From Ornithinibacillus scapharcae TW25 (lineage in GTDB: Bacteria > Bacillota > Bacilli > Bacillales > Amphibacillaceae), in NCBI RefSeq assembly GCF_000190475.1, contig NZ_AEWH01000020.1, positions 25,949 to 89,948 on the forward strand: a DNA stretch of 64,000 bases. Direction: 5' to 3'. The position numbers were made by a program, and so were the translations under genes. Under the pieces are notes generated by a model. It did no database searches, was not told where the DNA came from, and saw only the letters and a list, made by a program, of their open reading frames with translations. Positions 21,305-30,064 of the stretch are shown piece by piece; within the stretch, counting starts at the first letter, position 1, and each line of letters opens with the position of its first letter.

Positions 21305-22291
21305 TCACCTCTCGATTTGAAGTGTGAGCTGTTCCATCACAAGAGTCGGATGAACATTCTGCTTCAATTTACGTTTTGCATCTAGTAATGTATGTAGGAT
21401 AGATGTTAACCTATCCTGTGAGAAATACATACTAAGACGCTCTAATCTCTCATCCTGTTGGAAGAAGATTAATCCTTCCTCATTACCAAGATGGCTATAA
21501 AGAATATCTTTGAAGGCTAATAGAAGTAATTCTATCCCCTGCTCTAGTTGTGTTCTCTCTTTAAAGTGATTTAGCCAATGATTATGTATATATAAATACA
21601 CATCACTTGAATTATCTATGAAAGATTCTATTAATTGTACCACTAACTTTCTTGCTTCGGCAAACCACTCATCTCCACTCCACTCCAACGCTTCATCCAA
21701 GTTATTGGTTAGTGAACTCATTAGCTTTGCACTTGTTACCGTTAACCCTGATTCCACCAATTTCTCTTGAAAATGAGTAGGATTTAATGGTTGAAGATCA
21801 ATTATCTGACAACGTGAGCGGATGGTCGCCAGGATAGATTGACTATTTTCAGTTAGCATAATAGCTGTGGTTTTTTGATTTGGTTCTTCTAAGAATTTCA
21901 AAATTCGATTGGCTGCATTCGCTGTTAGCGTTTCGGCACCTTTTATGATATAAACTTTCTGGTCTGATTCCAGACCAGAATAGGTAAATTCTTTTTGTAA
22001 GTTCTTTATCTGTTCAATCTTAATGGATTGGCCATCTGGTTCAATTACATGGACATCAGGATGGTTTCCTGAATCAATTCGTTTACATGTATTACAGGTT
22101 AAGCAAGGTTCAGCCCCTTGCCTGTTTTCACAAAACAGGACCTTTGCAATTAAAACAGCAATTGCCTCCTTACCTGTTCCTCGTGCCCCATGAATTAAAT
22201 AAGCGTGAGAAATGCGGTCCTTTTTAATACTATTTGTAATAACTTTGCTAGCCATCGGCTGTATTTTAGCAATTTCAGACCACGTTTTCAT
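21305..22291 (-). CDS. holB: DNA polymerase III delta-prime subunit HolB
   Basis: A clamp-loader subunit. It has 328 residues: AAA+ fold with a degenerate Walker A (HGARGTGKEA), a zinc module (CLTCNTCKRI), the region NRILKFLEEPNQ, and the SRC motif (TIRSRCQII). It is part of the tmk-darA-yaaR-holB-ricT-yabA operon. The ribosome binding site GGGAAGGG precedes the ATG. Confidence 0.96.
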   Translation of the reverse strand: MKTWSEIAKIQPMASKVITNSIKKDRISHAYLIHGARGTGKEAIAVLIAKVLFCENRQGAEPCLTCNTCKRIDSGNHPDVHVIEPDGQSIKIEQIKNLQKEFTYSGLESDQKVYIIKGAETLTANAANRILKFLEEPNQKTTAIMLTENSQSILATIRSRCQIIDLQPLNPTHFQEKLVESGLTVTSAKLMSSLTNNLDEALEWSGDEWFAEARKLVVQLIESFIDNSSDVYLYIHNHWLNHFKERTQLEQGIELLLLAFKDILYSHLGNEEGLIFFQQDERLERLSMYFSQDRLTSILHTLLDAKRKLKQNVHPTLVMEQLTLQIER

Positions 22292-22331
22292 GATAACCCT
22301 TCCCTACTTAAGATGTTGCTTGTCCATTCTC

Positions 22332-22772
22332 TTACGTATATATATTAACCAGTAAACCTTTAATCTCTCCAATTAGACCTAATAAGTCTACTGTCTTCTT
22401 TTCTTGATTCATAATTTCATCCGTTAATTCCATTAATTTCTCATCGATTTGTTTAACCAGTGTTAAATTTCTACTGCTACCTGTGTAGCTAAAACTTAAT
22501 GACTTCTCTAAGTCCATTCCATTTGATACCGCTTCTTGTAAGAAACGTTTAATCAGTCGCTTAAATTTGACTAAATCCTTGAAGGATCTAAATCTTGCTA
22601 GTCTATCACCTTGAGCGGTAATATTTTGCATTAGCTTTTGCAATTCAGCTTGCTGCATTTTTTGACTTTGGGACTGAACAATCGCTTCAAAGGATGGTTG
22701 GTTTTGCTTTAGAGACCTTGCATTCTTCTGAGATGTATCTACTTGCTTTAACATTTCCTGACTAATTTTCAT
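22332..22772 (-). CDS. yaaR: YaaR family protein (DUF327)
   Basis: A 146-residue, largely helical protein of unknown function in the conserved tmk-darA-yaaR-holB block. It starts MKISQEMLKQVDTS, has a Gln-rich region (QSQSQKMQQAELQKLMQN), then KFKRLIKRFLQEA and helices to the C-terminus; heptad-like spacing suggests coiled coils. A GAGGGGG site precedes the ATG. Position and length identify it; no function can be read from the sequence. Confidence 0.88.
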   Translation of the reverse strand: MKISQEMLKQVDTSQKNARSLKQNQPSFEAIVQSQSQKMQQAELQKLMQNITAQGDRLARFRSFKDLVKFKRLIKRFLQEAVSNGMDLEKSLSFSYTGSSRNLTLVKQIDEKLMELTDEIMNQEKKTVDLLGLIGEIKGLLVNIYT

Positions 22773-22796
22773 TTGTTCAGCCCCCTCTATAATTAT

Positions 22797-23129
<333 letters not shown>

Positions 23130-23139
23130 CTAACCCCCT

Positions 23140-23775
23140 TTACTTATGATTAGTTAAATATTGGGTTATTAATGATAGGCTGTCTGCTTCTACTTTCTCT
23201 ATTGTCTGGTCTGCATTAATAACGTTTATTCGTTTTGGAAATCGTTTGACTAGAATTTGATATGCTTCATATACTTTCTCATGGAAGTTTAGCTCTTCTA
23301 AATCCAAACGGTTCCGTTCCCGATCCTTGTTTGCTGCAATTCTCTCTAAACCTTTCCGAGGTTCAATATCGAAAAACAAAGTTAGGTCGGGCATTGCATT
23401 CTGGATCGCAAATTGATTAATCGTAAAAACCTCATCAATCCCTAAGCCTCTAGCATGACCTTGGTATGCTAAGCTACTATCAATAAATCGGTCACATAGT
23501 ACGATTTTTCCCTCTTTTAAGCTTGGAAAAACCTTTTCGACAAGATGTTGTCTTCTCGCTGCTGCATATAATAATGCTTCTGTTCTACCGTCCATCTCCG
23601 TATGAAGAGGGTTAAGGATGATATTGCGTATTTTCTCTGCGATATCGATTCCTCCTGGTTCACGGGTTGTTATGACATCAAAACCTAAATTCTCCAATTT
23701 TCCAGCAATAGAATGAAGAATAGAGGTTTTACCTGCACCTTCCCCACCTTCAAACGTTATAAAATAACCACTCAC
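23140..23775 (-). CDS. tmk: Thymidylate kinase
   Basis: Phosphorylates dTMP to dTDP. It has 211 residues: P-loop [11 protein letters not shown], the DRX motif [13 protein letters not shown] and the LID region [13 protein letters not shown]. The start is a GTG with AGGAG nine bases upstream. It leads the operon that runs to yabA. A short copy of an intergenic repeat sits just upstream (23791-23815). Confidence 0.97.
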   Translation of the reverse strand: MSGYFITFEGGEGAGKTSILHSIAGKLENLGFDVITTREPGGIDIAEKIRNIILNPLHTEMDGRTEALLYAAARRQHLVEKVFPSLKEGKIVLCDRFIDSSLAYQGHARGLGIDEVFTINQFAIQNAMPDLTLFFDIEPRKGLERIAANKDRERNRLDLEELNFHEKVYEAYQILVKRFPKRINVINADQTIEKVEADSLSLITQYLTNHK

Positions 23776-23790
23776 TAAATTCTTCTCCTT

Positions 23791-23815
23791 TAGTCCTGCT
23801 AGATGCTGCGCCTGA
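23791..23815. repeat. Short copy of the CTAGCTTCAGGCGC intergenic repeat
   Basis: The minus strand reads CTAGCTTCAGGCGCAGCATCT, sharing its first 14 bases with the end of the larger repeat at 29503-29712. It fills the gap between tmk and the YaaO-like gene and looks like a minimal or decayed unit of the same family. Confidence 0.6.
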
Positions 23816-23824
23816 AGCTAGATA

Positions 23825-25237
23825 TCACTCAAACACCTGAATACCTTGATGAATATCCCTATGTTGAATTTTAGCTCCTTGCTGTATTAAATGCTGAATC
23901 AGCCTAATTTGTTCTTCTGTTATGCGTTCACCTTTTAAAATAACAGGAATTCCTGGCGGATACGGGATAACTGCTTCTGCAGCAATTAAATCTCGCGTTT
24001 CTCCTAGCGGAACTTTTTTCTTCGTTAGCTGAATCATTCGATGATAGCTCACAGCCAATTCCTGTATGGGCTCTTGAAATAAATCACTTATCTCTATTGT
24101 AGCATGATTTGTCCCATATTTATATTCCTCGTTAAAGGTTTTTATTATCTTTTCCATTGTGGGAAAATCTTGTAACTCATTTAGGCCGTGGATAAATAGG
24201 ACATGTTTGTCTGTAGCTAATTCTGGATAGATTGCATGTTCTTCAAATACTTTAGCAATATCAAATCCTGACATACCTTCGTTAACATGCAAGGTTATTT
24301 TCATTGGATCGTTACTTTTGATTACTTCCCAATGCTTACCTTGTTGATAGACACGTTGAAGTTTCTTTGCGCTTTTCAGTATAGCATCTAATTTTCCCTT
24401 TGAAAGCCCAGCCAAATAAGCTCTCGCAATATCCAATGAAGCCATTAATGGATAGGAAGGGCTACTTGATTGAATCATTTGTAAATAATGTGCAATACGA
24501 TCCTTTGAAACTAAATTAGATTGGATATGCAAATAAGAAGCCATCGTCATAGCGGGAGCCATCTTATGTGCGGATTGCACCACTACATCTGCCCCAAGTG
24601 CTAATGCAGATTGTGGAAATGGCTTACCTAATGAAAAATGAACTCCATGGGCTTCATCTACAAATACAGGAATTCTATGTTCATGTGCTAGGTCTATCAT
24701 TTGTTTTATGTCATACGTGTTGCCAAAATAATCCGGATAGGTTAATACTAATCCTTTGGCATCAGGGTTTCTTTTTATTGCTTGTCTAACTGTTTCAACG
24801 CTAGGAGAAGTATACTGGTGAACGACCTCATCATATTCCGGGCTAATGAAAATTGGCTTTGCACCACTTAATTCCAGACCATTCATAATCGACTTGTGGC
24901 TATTTCGTTGAACAATTAGTTTATCTTCTGGATTACAGGCTGTTAATACCATGGCCAGATTTCCTGCTGTACTTCCACCGACTAAGAAAAACGTATGGTC
25001 CGCACCAAAGTAATCAGCTGCAAGCTCTTCCGCTTCTGCAATAACCCCTTCTGGTGCATGCAAATCATCCAGATCCGTTAGTTCTGTTACATCAATCGGT
25101 AGTATCGTATCATAATAATCCCTGGCTAAATCGAGAAAAACTTCTCCATTTTTATGTCCAGGGACGTGAAATGAAGCTGGATTTTGTTTGGAAAAATCCA
25201 TTAGTTTTTGAAATAATGGCAATCTCTGCTGATTCAT
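23825..25237 (-). CDS. Orn/Lys/Arg decarboxylase family protein (YaaO-like)
   Basis: A PLP-dependent fold-type I decarboxylase of the lysine/arginine/ornithine family. It has 470 residues. PASFHVPGHKNG is the N-terminal signature, FLVGGSTAGNLAM the phosphate-binding region, VDEAHGVHF holds the PLP-nitrogen Asp, and QSAHKMAPAMT carries the PLP lysine. It is short, like B. subtilis YaaO, and lacks the wing domain of the large inducible enzymes. The substrate cannot be told from sequence. It lies between csfB and tmk; xpaC and yaaN, which separate csfB from yaaO in B. subtilis, are missing. Confidence 0.9.
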   Translation of the reverse strand: MNQQRLPLFQKLMDFSKQNPASFHVPGHKNGEVFLDLARDYYDTILPIDVTELTDLDDLHAPEGVIAEAEELAADYFGADHTFFLVGGSTAGNLAMVLTACNPEDKLIVQRNSHKSIMNGLELSGAKPIFISPEYDEVVHQYTSPSVETVRQAIKRNPDAKGLVLTYPDYFGNTYDIKQMIDLAHEHRIPVFVDEAHGVHFSLGKPFPQSALALGADVVVQSAHKMAPAMTMASYLHIQSNLVSKDRIAHYLQMIQSSSPSYPLMASLDIARAYLAGLSKGKLDAILKSAKKLQRVYQQGKHWEVIKSNDPMKITLHVNEGMSGFDIAKVFEEHAIYPELATDKHVLFIHGLNELQDFPTMEKIIKTFNEEYKYGTNHATIEISDLFQEPIQELAVSYHRMIQLTKKKVPLGETRDLIAAEAVIPYPPGIPVILKGERITEEQIRLIQHLIQQGAKIQHRDIHQGIQVFE

Positions 25238-25279
25238 GTGAATGTTCCTCTCCCAACTAATACCAATATCATATCAACT

Positions 25280-25317
25280 AAAATGGCCATTGCAAGAAAT
25301 TTTGCAATGGCCATTTT
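25280..25317. terminator. Strong hairpin after csfB
   Basis: AAAATGGCCATTGCAA / TTGCAATGGCCATTTT, a perfect 16-bp stem with a six-base loop. It directly follows the csfB stop codon and has A/T tracts on both sides, so it can work on either strand. Confidence 0.88.
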
Positions 25318-25321
25318 GAAT

Positions 25322-25516
25322 CTATGAAAAAAGGGAAGGTTGATTCATATTTTTTAGTTTTTGTAGATAATAATTATATTTCTCCTCACGAGGTTCGGTA
25401 TGAATCATATTAAATTCACAATCTGTACATATAAACATGTTGTATAAATGTATACCTCTGTGTTTCTTTTCCTCACAAATGCCGCAATGCTCCAACTCTA
25501 TTATTCTTTCTTCCAT
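25322..25516 (-). CDS. csfB: Anti-sigma-G factor Gin (CsfB)
   Basis: A small zinc protein that holds SigG (and in the mother cell SigE) inactive. It has 64 residues, matching B. subtilis CsfB. Two Cys pairs, CGICEEK and CTDC, frame the conserved RGIHLYNMFI, and the protein ends LKNMNQPSLFS, like the family. The start is the ATG of MEERIIEL, with GGAGG correctly placed; a GTG three codons earlier overlaps the ribosome binding site. An essentially perfect SigF promoter lies upstream. Confidence 0.93.
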   Translation of the reverse strand: MEERIIELEHCGICEEKKHRGIHLYNMFICTDCEFNMIHTEPREEKYNYYLQKLKNMNQPSLFS

Positions 25517-25544
25517 TTTCCCCACCTCCGTTTAAACTAGTAAC

Positions 25545-25574
25545 TAGTTTGCCCAAATTAATAGGAGGATATAC
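25545..25574 (-). promoter_or_regulatory. SigF promoter of csfB
   Basis: Minus strand GTATA (25570-25574), exactly 15 bases, then GGGCAAACTA (25545-25554), a full match to GYATA-N15-GGnnAnAnTR. B. subtilis csfB is a well-known SigF target. Confidence 0.85.
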
Positions 25575-26004
25575 TATAAAAATTTAACTAACGTCCTGAT
25601 ACACCCCTTCCTTTTATAAGAAAAGGTTAAAATAAAAAGGTCATTTATTTTCCCACAAATGATTTTTCCAAAATTACAGGTAAATTGGATATTCGGCATT
25701 CTTTACATCCCCAACAATATAAATTATAATAACCCTTGTAAAGTCGATTTCAATGAGCCTATCAAATAAATTTAAGAGGTGCATTTTGTGAGTGCAGTAG
25801 TTTCTAAATAGGAAAAACATTATTGGAAATAAGAAAGCTTTAACAACGGGGGATTTTAGTAAAATCAAACCCTTTATTTGTTACGGACTTATTTCCACCT
25901 ATGAAGATACCTACTATACTTTACAAACACGTGCATCACTTCATGATTAGAACTATCGTTTTTGATGGTTTTATTGATGAATGTTAATTTTGCATTGTAA
26001 ACGT
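25575..26004. other. AT-rich gap at the place of the missing rRNA operon
   Basis: About 430 bases between csfB and the MutS2-like gene. No rRNA, tRNA or convincing coding sequence is visible; a 64-codon minus-strand frame at 25674-25868 has no ribosome binding site or family features. The only strong element is an orphan plus-strand terminator at the right end (26005-26034). Confidence 0.5.
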
Positions 26005-26034
26005 AAGCTGCGGTATCCACCGCAGCTTTTTTTA
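26005..26034 (+). terminator. Orphan plus-strand intrinsic terminator
   Basis: AGCTGCGG / CCGCAGCT, an 8-bp stem with a six-base loop, followed by TTTTTTT. No plus-strand gene lies upstream of it. It may end a small RNA, or be left from a lost gene or rRNA/tRNA operon. Confidence 0.75.
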
Positions 26035-26113
26035 TATTTATATTCAACTCATTGAAATCTTGTATTAGGTTTCTTCATTGCTGATTATTAATCACATGGA
26101 GGAGATTGAAAAA

Positions 26114-28012
26114 ATGAATGAAAATACATTTGAAAAATTACAGTACCATGAATTAAAAGAAAACATAAAATCTTATTGTGTTAGCGGTCTTGGCAAACAA
26201 CTATTTGATAAATTAATTCCAAGCTCTAACATAAAGGTAGTCAAACATCGATTAACCGAAACATCTGAAGCACGCGCGATTCTAGATGCAGGAGGAAACA
26301 TGCCTTTCATGGGCGTTTCCAACATTGAACATATTATTGATAAATTGGAAAAAGGTATGATTTTAGCCCCAGCAGAGCTTTTAAGTATCTCTGACTTTTT
26401 GAGAGGTTGCCGAAGAATAAAAGTTTTCATGGCTAGTAAAGAATTTCTTGCTCCGATATTATCGTCCTATGCTAATTCCATGACAGAATTCCTGGATGTA
26501 GAAGAAGAAATTAATTTTACTATCAAAAATAATCAGATTAACTCGGACGCCAGCAAAGAACTCAAACGTGTTCGAAATCATATTCAAACAACTGAACAAA
26601 AAATAAAGGAACGATTAAATAAATTTTTGAACAGTAGCGCAAATAGAAATTATATTCAGGAATTCATCGTTAGTATCAAAGATGATCGCTACACAATACC
26701 AATAAAATCCTCCTACAAAAATCACGTACAGGGAACTATTATTGAAATATCTTCTAAAGGTTCGACTGTCTTTATCGAGCCTAGTGTAGTGGGAAAATTA
26801 AGTCTTGAATTAGCAACATTAAAATCCGAAGAGGCCATGTTAGAATACCAAATACTAGCTACTTTAACAGGGCTAGTGAGTGAAAATATTCATGCAATTA
26901 CGATTAATATTGAGCTTATCTCCCAGTACGATATGATTTTTGCTAAAGCTAAATATAGCAAACAGGTAGATGGAATTGAGCCGAACATAAATGATCATGG
27001 AAATATAAAATTAATAAATTGTAAGCATCCTTTACTTTCGGGTCATGTTATACCACTTCAGTTCCAGATTGGGAGCAGTTATCGTAGCTTAATCATAACT
27101 GGACCTAATGCCGGGGGAAAAACAATAGTACTGAAGACAATTGGCCTTGTTACGTTGGCAACGATGTCTGGGTTTCATATTACAGCTTCAAAAGAAACCG
27201 AGATAGCAGTATTTGAGCGCATGTTTGTAGACATTGGCGACAATCAGAGTTTAGAAAATGCACTTAGCACGTTCTCTTCTCACATGAAGAATTTATCAGA
27301 GATACTTCAATCAGTTAACAACAATACTCTGTTACTTTTTGATGAAATTGGCAGTGGGACAGAACCAAATGAAGGTGCAGCGTTAGCGATCTCCCTCTTA
27401 GAAGAGTTTTATCTTAAAGGATGTATTACTGTTGCTACGACGCATTATGGAGAAATAAAACGTTTTTCCGAAATGCATCGTGACTTCATGAATGCTGCTA
27501 TGCAATTCAATCATGAAACATTGGAACCATTATATAAACTCATCATTGGGCAGTCTGGAGACAGTAATGCCTTATGGATTTCTAGAAAAATGAATATCCC
27601 GGAAAATGTATTAAAAAGAGCAGAAGATTATATAAAAAATAAAGAGTATCGCTTGGAACGATTAAATGAAAGCAAAATCCGAAGACCAAAAGCAGTGGTT
27701 GAAAAAGCAAAAAACAATATCGAATACCAAAAAGGAGATCGCGTAAAACTTCTTGACTACAATGACTTTGGAATAGTCTACAAAGAAAAGGACAACTATT
27801 ATAATGTTACGGTGTATTATCAAAATCAATTTATTGAAGTAAATGAAAAACAGTTGTCATTGGAGTTAAAAGCTGAAGAGTTATATCCAGAAGGCTATGA
27901 CTTAGACACTTTATTCATTGATTATAATACTAGAAAACTAAATCATGATATCGAGCGAGGATCAAAAAAAGCGCTTCGTAAAATCCAGAAAGAAATTCGA
28001 AAAAACAAATAA
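26114..28012 (+). CDS. MutS2-like ATPase lacking the Smr nuclease domain
   Basis: A MutS-family ATPase closest in layout to MutS2. It has 632 residues: MutS2-type N-terminal lever (KLQYHELKENI...), clamp/coiled-coil region, KGSTVFIEPS, Walker A TGPNAGGKT near residue 340, LENALSTFSSHM, Walker B LLLFDEIGSGTEP near residue 415 and the H-loop ATTHYGE. Full MutS2 is about 785 residues with KOW and Smr domains; here the protein ends soon after a KOW-like segment (YQKGDRVKLLDYNDFGIVY), with no Smr nuclease. GGAGGAGA precedes the chosen ATG at 26114; the frame could open at 26078. MutS2 homologues handle stalled or collided ribosomes and recombination; this paralogue's role is unknown. Confidence 0.85.
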   Translation: MNENTFEKLQYHELKENIKSYCVSGLGKQLFDKLIPSSNIKVVKHRLTETSEARAILDAGGNMPFMGVSNIEHIIDKLEKGMILAPAELLSISDFLRGCRRIKVFMASKEFLAPILSSYANSMTEFLDVEEEINFTIKNNQINSDASKELKRVRNHIQTTEQKIKERLNKFLNSSANRNYIQEFIVSIKDDRYTIPIKSSYKNHVQGTIIEISSKGSTVFIEPSVVGKLSLELATLKSEEAMLEYQILATLTGLVSENIHAITINIELISQYDMIFAKAKYSKQVDGIEPNINDHGNIKLINCKHPLLSGHVIPLQFQIGSSYRSLIITGPNAGGKTIVLKTIGLVTLATMSGFHITASKETEIAVFERMFVDIGDNQSLENALSTFSSHMKNLSEILQSVNNNTLLLFDEIGSGTEPNEGAALAISLLEEFYLKGCITVATTHYGEIKRFSEMHRDFMNAAMQFNHETLEPLYKLIIGQSGDSNALWISRKMNIPENVLKRAEDYIKNKEYRLERLNESKIRRPKAVVEKAKNNIEYQKGDRVKLLDYNDFGIVYKEKDNYYNVTVYYQNQFIEVNEKQLSLELKAEELYPEGYDLDTLFIDYNTRKLNHDIERGSKKALRKIQKEIRKNK

Positions 28013-28089
28013 AGGAAATGTCAAATCAATTGTTTGTCTAGGAAGATTTCTATACAACTTCAGATAAAAGAATATGCCAAAAAACAAAA

Positions 28090-28126
28090 AATGTAAAAAG
28101 GGTTAGCTTTCAACTCTTTTTACATT
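28090..28126 (+). terminator. Terminator after the MutS2-like gene
   Basis: AATGTAAAAAG / CTTTTTACATT stem followed by a run of T with TATTTTTAT, about 80 bases after the stop codon. Confidence 0.85.
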
Positions 28127-28255
28127 TTTTTATTTTTATATCATTCTTTGCTGTATTATCTCAGTACACCTTCAAGCTATATCTACTACGCGAAAAAAGC
28201 TAACTGTATTTAACATTAGTTTGCCGCTAGTTATATGCAGGAAAGACTGAAAATA

Positions 28256-28522
28256 TTATGGAAGAATAATCATATGAATAGCAGCTAATGAAGCAACCCC
28301 AAATAATCCTAAAAATCCCGATACAACAGCAGTAAATAAATTGATGGGAATATGTAATCCAAACGAACCACCAATTACATTAAAGAAAAATAAAAATAGA
28401 ATCCCAATACCTAGTTTTACCGTACCAGTGGTTATAAATCGTAATGGTTTAAAGGAAGCACCGACGAATAGCAATAACACAATAACGGCAACCATAATCC
28501 CGATTATAATGGTTGAATCCAT
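28256..28522 (-). CDS. bofA: Pro-SigmaK processing inhibitor BofA
   Basis: A small integral membrane protein that, with SpoIVFA, holds the protease SpoIVFB inactive until the forespore signal arrives. It has 88 residues and mostly hydrophobic segments: about residues 5-22, 35-52 and a C-terminal stretch with NVIGGSFGLHIPINLFTAVVSG. The conserved Asn and His-rich patch that occludes the SpoIVFB active site is visible. It lies downstream of yaaL-recR, as in B. subtilis. Confidence 0.92.
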   Translation of the reverse strand: MDSTIIIGIMVAVIVLLLFVGASFKPLRFITTGTVKLGIGILFLFFFNVIGGSFGLHIPINLFTAVVSGFLGLFGVASLAAIHMIILP

Positions 28523-28603
28523 TTAAAAACCAACTCCTTTAACTTGTCCCTTATAAGTAAATATGATGGAGGACATGAAAAAAGAACAAATTATTAATAA
28601 GAC

Positions 28604-28642
28604 CAAAAAAGAAAAGACACCTACATGTTTGTAAGTGCCTCT
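28604..28642 (-). terminator. Terminator after yaaL
   Basis: Minus strand GAGGCACTTACA / TGTAGGTGTCTT, a 12-bp stem with wobble pairs and a four-base loop, then TTCTTTTTTG. It ends the dnaX-ebfC-recR-yaaL unit before bofA. Confidence 0.85.
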
Positions 28643-28648
28643 TCTATA

Positions 28649-28873
28649 TTATTTACTATACCGCACCGCGCTAATTTTACGGTGCTTTGCTTCCCTTAGT
28701 AAAAATAAATACTTTGATTGAGCTATTTTCTCTGTGCTTTTCCCATCAAATGTTGGTTCTATTGATTGGTTAACAATAGATTTAATCTGTTTCCACTCGT
28801 GTTCGATGGAGAAGATAGCATCAAGTAAAAGCTCATCGACCTCTCGCTTTTGCTTTTTTTTCTTTCTTCCCAC
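28649..28873 (-). CDS. yaaL: YaaL family protein (DUF2508)
   Basis: A 74-residue basic protein of unknown function, conserved between recR and bofA. The N-terminus is Lys-rich (GRKKKKQKREVDELLLDA) and the body is helical (FSIEHEWKQIKSIVNQS, KYLFLLREAKHRKIS). The second of two in-frame GTGs is chosen because AGGTG lies seven bases before it; the first overlaps that site. Confidence 0.88.
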   Translation of the reverse strand: MGRKKKKQKREVDELLLDAIFSIEHEWKQIKSIVNQSIEPTFDGKSTEKIAQSKYLFLLREAKHRKISAVRYSK

Positions 28874-28888
28874 AATTGTCACCTAACT

Positions 28889-29485
28889 TTACAGTTCTCT
28901 CCTACCCTCTAAAGCTTTCGATAATGTGACTTCGTCTGCATATTCCAAATCTCCACCAACTGGTAAACCATGTGCAATCCTCGTTGTACGAATACCAGAT
29001 GGTTTTACTAAACGCGAAATATACATCGCAGTTGCTTCTCCCTCAATATTAGGGTTTGTTGCTAGGATAATTTCATTCACTTCTTCATCCTTTAATCGAT
29101 TTAATAAATCTGGAACATTTATGTCTTCTGGACCAATTCCATCCATTGGCGATATCGCACCATGAAGAACATGATATTTCCCCCGAAATTCCCTCATTTT
29201 CTCCATCGCAATAACATCCTTTGGATCCTGAACAACACAAATGACCGAGTTATCTCTAGATGAATCAGAACAAATTGCACATGGATCTTGGTCTGTAATA
29301 TGACCACAAACCGAGCAATGTGTTAGTTCACGCTTAGCATTGACAAGTGAATTAGCAAACTCAAGCACATCATCATCTCTCATATTTAACACAAAAAAAG
29401 CCAGACGAACAGCCGTCTTAGGCCCAATACCTGGCAATTTTGTAAAGCTATCAATTAGCTTAGAAATCGGTTCTGGATAATACAT
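28889..29485 (-). CDS. recR: Recombination protein RecR
   Basis: Acts with RecO and RecF to load RecA at gaps. It has 198 residues. It starts [20 protein letters not shown] with the helix-hairpin-helix [15 protein letters not shown], then a zinc finger with four Cys ([18 protein letters not shown]) and a Toprim domain ([14 protein letters not shown] ... [16 protein letters not shown]). The open frame extends 46 codons upstream into an intergenic repeat; I reject that part because the ATG at 29483-29485 has GGGGGAAA upstream and homologues start there. Confidence 0.97.
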   Translation of the reverse strand: MYYPEPISKLIDSFTKLPGIGPKTAVRLAFFVLNMRDDDVLEFANSLVNAKRELTHCSVCGHITDQDPCAICSDSSRDNSVICVVQDPKDVIAMEKMREFRGKYHVLHGAISPMDGIGPEDINVPDLLNRLKDEEVNEIILATNPNIEGEATAMYISRLVKPSGIRTTRIAHGLPVGGDLEYADEVTLSKALEGRREL

Positions 29486-29502
29486 GATGTTTTCCCCCTC
29501 GA

Positions 29503-29712
29503 AAAGCGTAAGGCGCCTGTTCAACGACGTACGGACTGCGCCTGGCCAAGCCAGGTAGTTCGATGTTGTCGCGCAAAGCGACGATCTTAATCGAACATAC
29601 CCCGTAGGAGATAAAGGAAACACGACGACCGAAGAATAGGGAAATTCAGTCTATCGCCTGAACTGTTATCGTACGGAGGTAAAGGAAGTCCGCTAGTCGT
29701 TGGCGCCTGAAG
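29503..29712. repeat. Large intergenic repeat of the CTAGCTTCAGGCGCC type
   Basis: About 210 bp between ebfC and recR. The minus strand begins CTAGCTTCAGGCGCC and ends GGCGCCTTACGCTTTTCG, with inner inverted pairs such as GTCGC/GCGAC and GCCTGG/CCAGGC. Related CTAGCTNCAGCGCC...CGCTTTTC units are frequent between Bacillaceae genes (from memory). It lies inside the dnaX-ebfC-recR transcript, so it would be transcribed and fold. Confidence 0.8.
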
Positions 29713-29719
29713 CTAGCCC

Positions 29720-30040
29720 CTAGAAAAGTCCTGGGACGTTTAATCCTTTCGTAAATTGACCCATTGTTGCATTCGTTTTCTCGTCAATTTGCTTTAATAC
29801 ATCGTTCGTTGCAGCAATAATTAAATCTTGTAGCATTTCAATATCATCGGGATCTACTACTTCTTCTTTAATAACAACATCTGTAATTTCTTTTTTGCCA
29901 TTCGCTTTCACGGTTACCATACCGCCACCAGCTGAAGCTTCGAATTCCATTTCAAATAGTTCATCCTGCGCTTGCATCATTTTCTTCTGCATTTTTTGCA
30001 TTTGCTTCATCATATTACCCATATTTCCCATACCTTTCAT
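29720..30040 (-). CDS. ebfC: Nucleoid-associated protein YbaB/EbfC family (YaaK)
   Basis: A small dimeric DNA-binding protein. It has 106 residues: Met/Gln/Lys-rich N-terminal helix ([20 protein letters not shown]), a beta sheet with [20 protein letters not shown] and the C-terminal helices. AAGGAGG precedes the ATG. It is encoded right after dnaX, the usual place across bacteria. Confidence 0.96.
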   Translation of the reverse strand: MKGMGNMGNMMKQMQKMQKKMMQAQDELFEMEFEASAGGGMVTVKANGKKEITDVVIKEEVVDPDDIEMLQDLIIAATNDVLKQIDEKTNATMGQFTKGLNVPGLF

Positions 30041-30064
30041 GGAAAACGCCTCCTTTTAATTAGG

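Noticed and set aside
29486-29623. N-terminal extension of recR by 46 codons
   Set aside because: It lies within an intergenic repeat, and the downstream ATG has a good ribosome binding site and the family's normal N-terminus.
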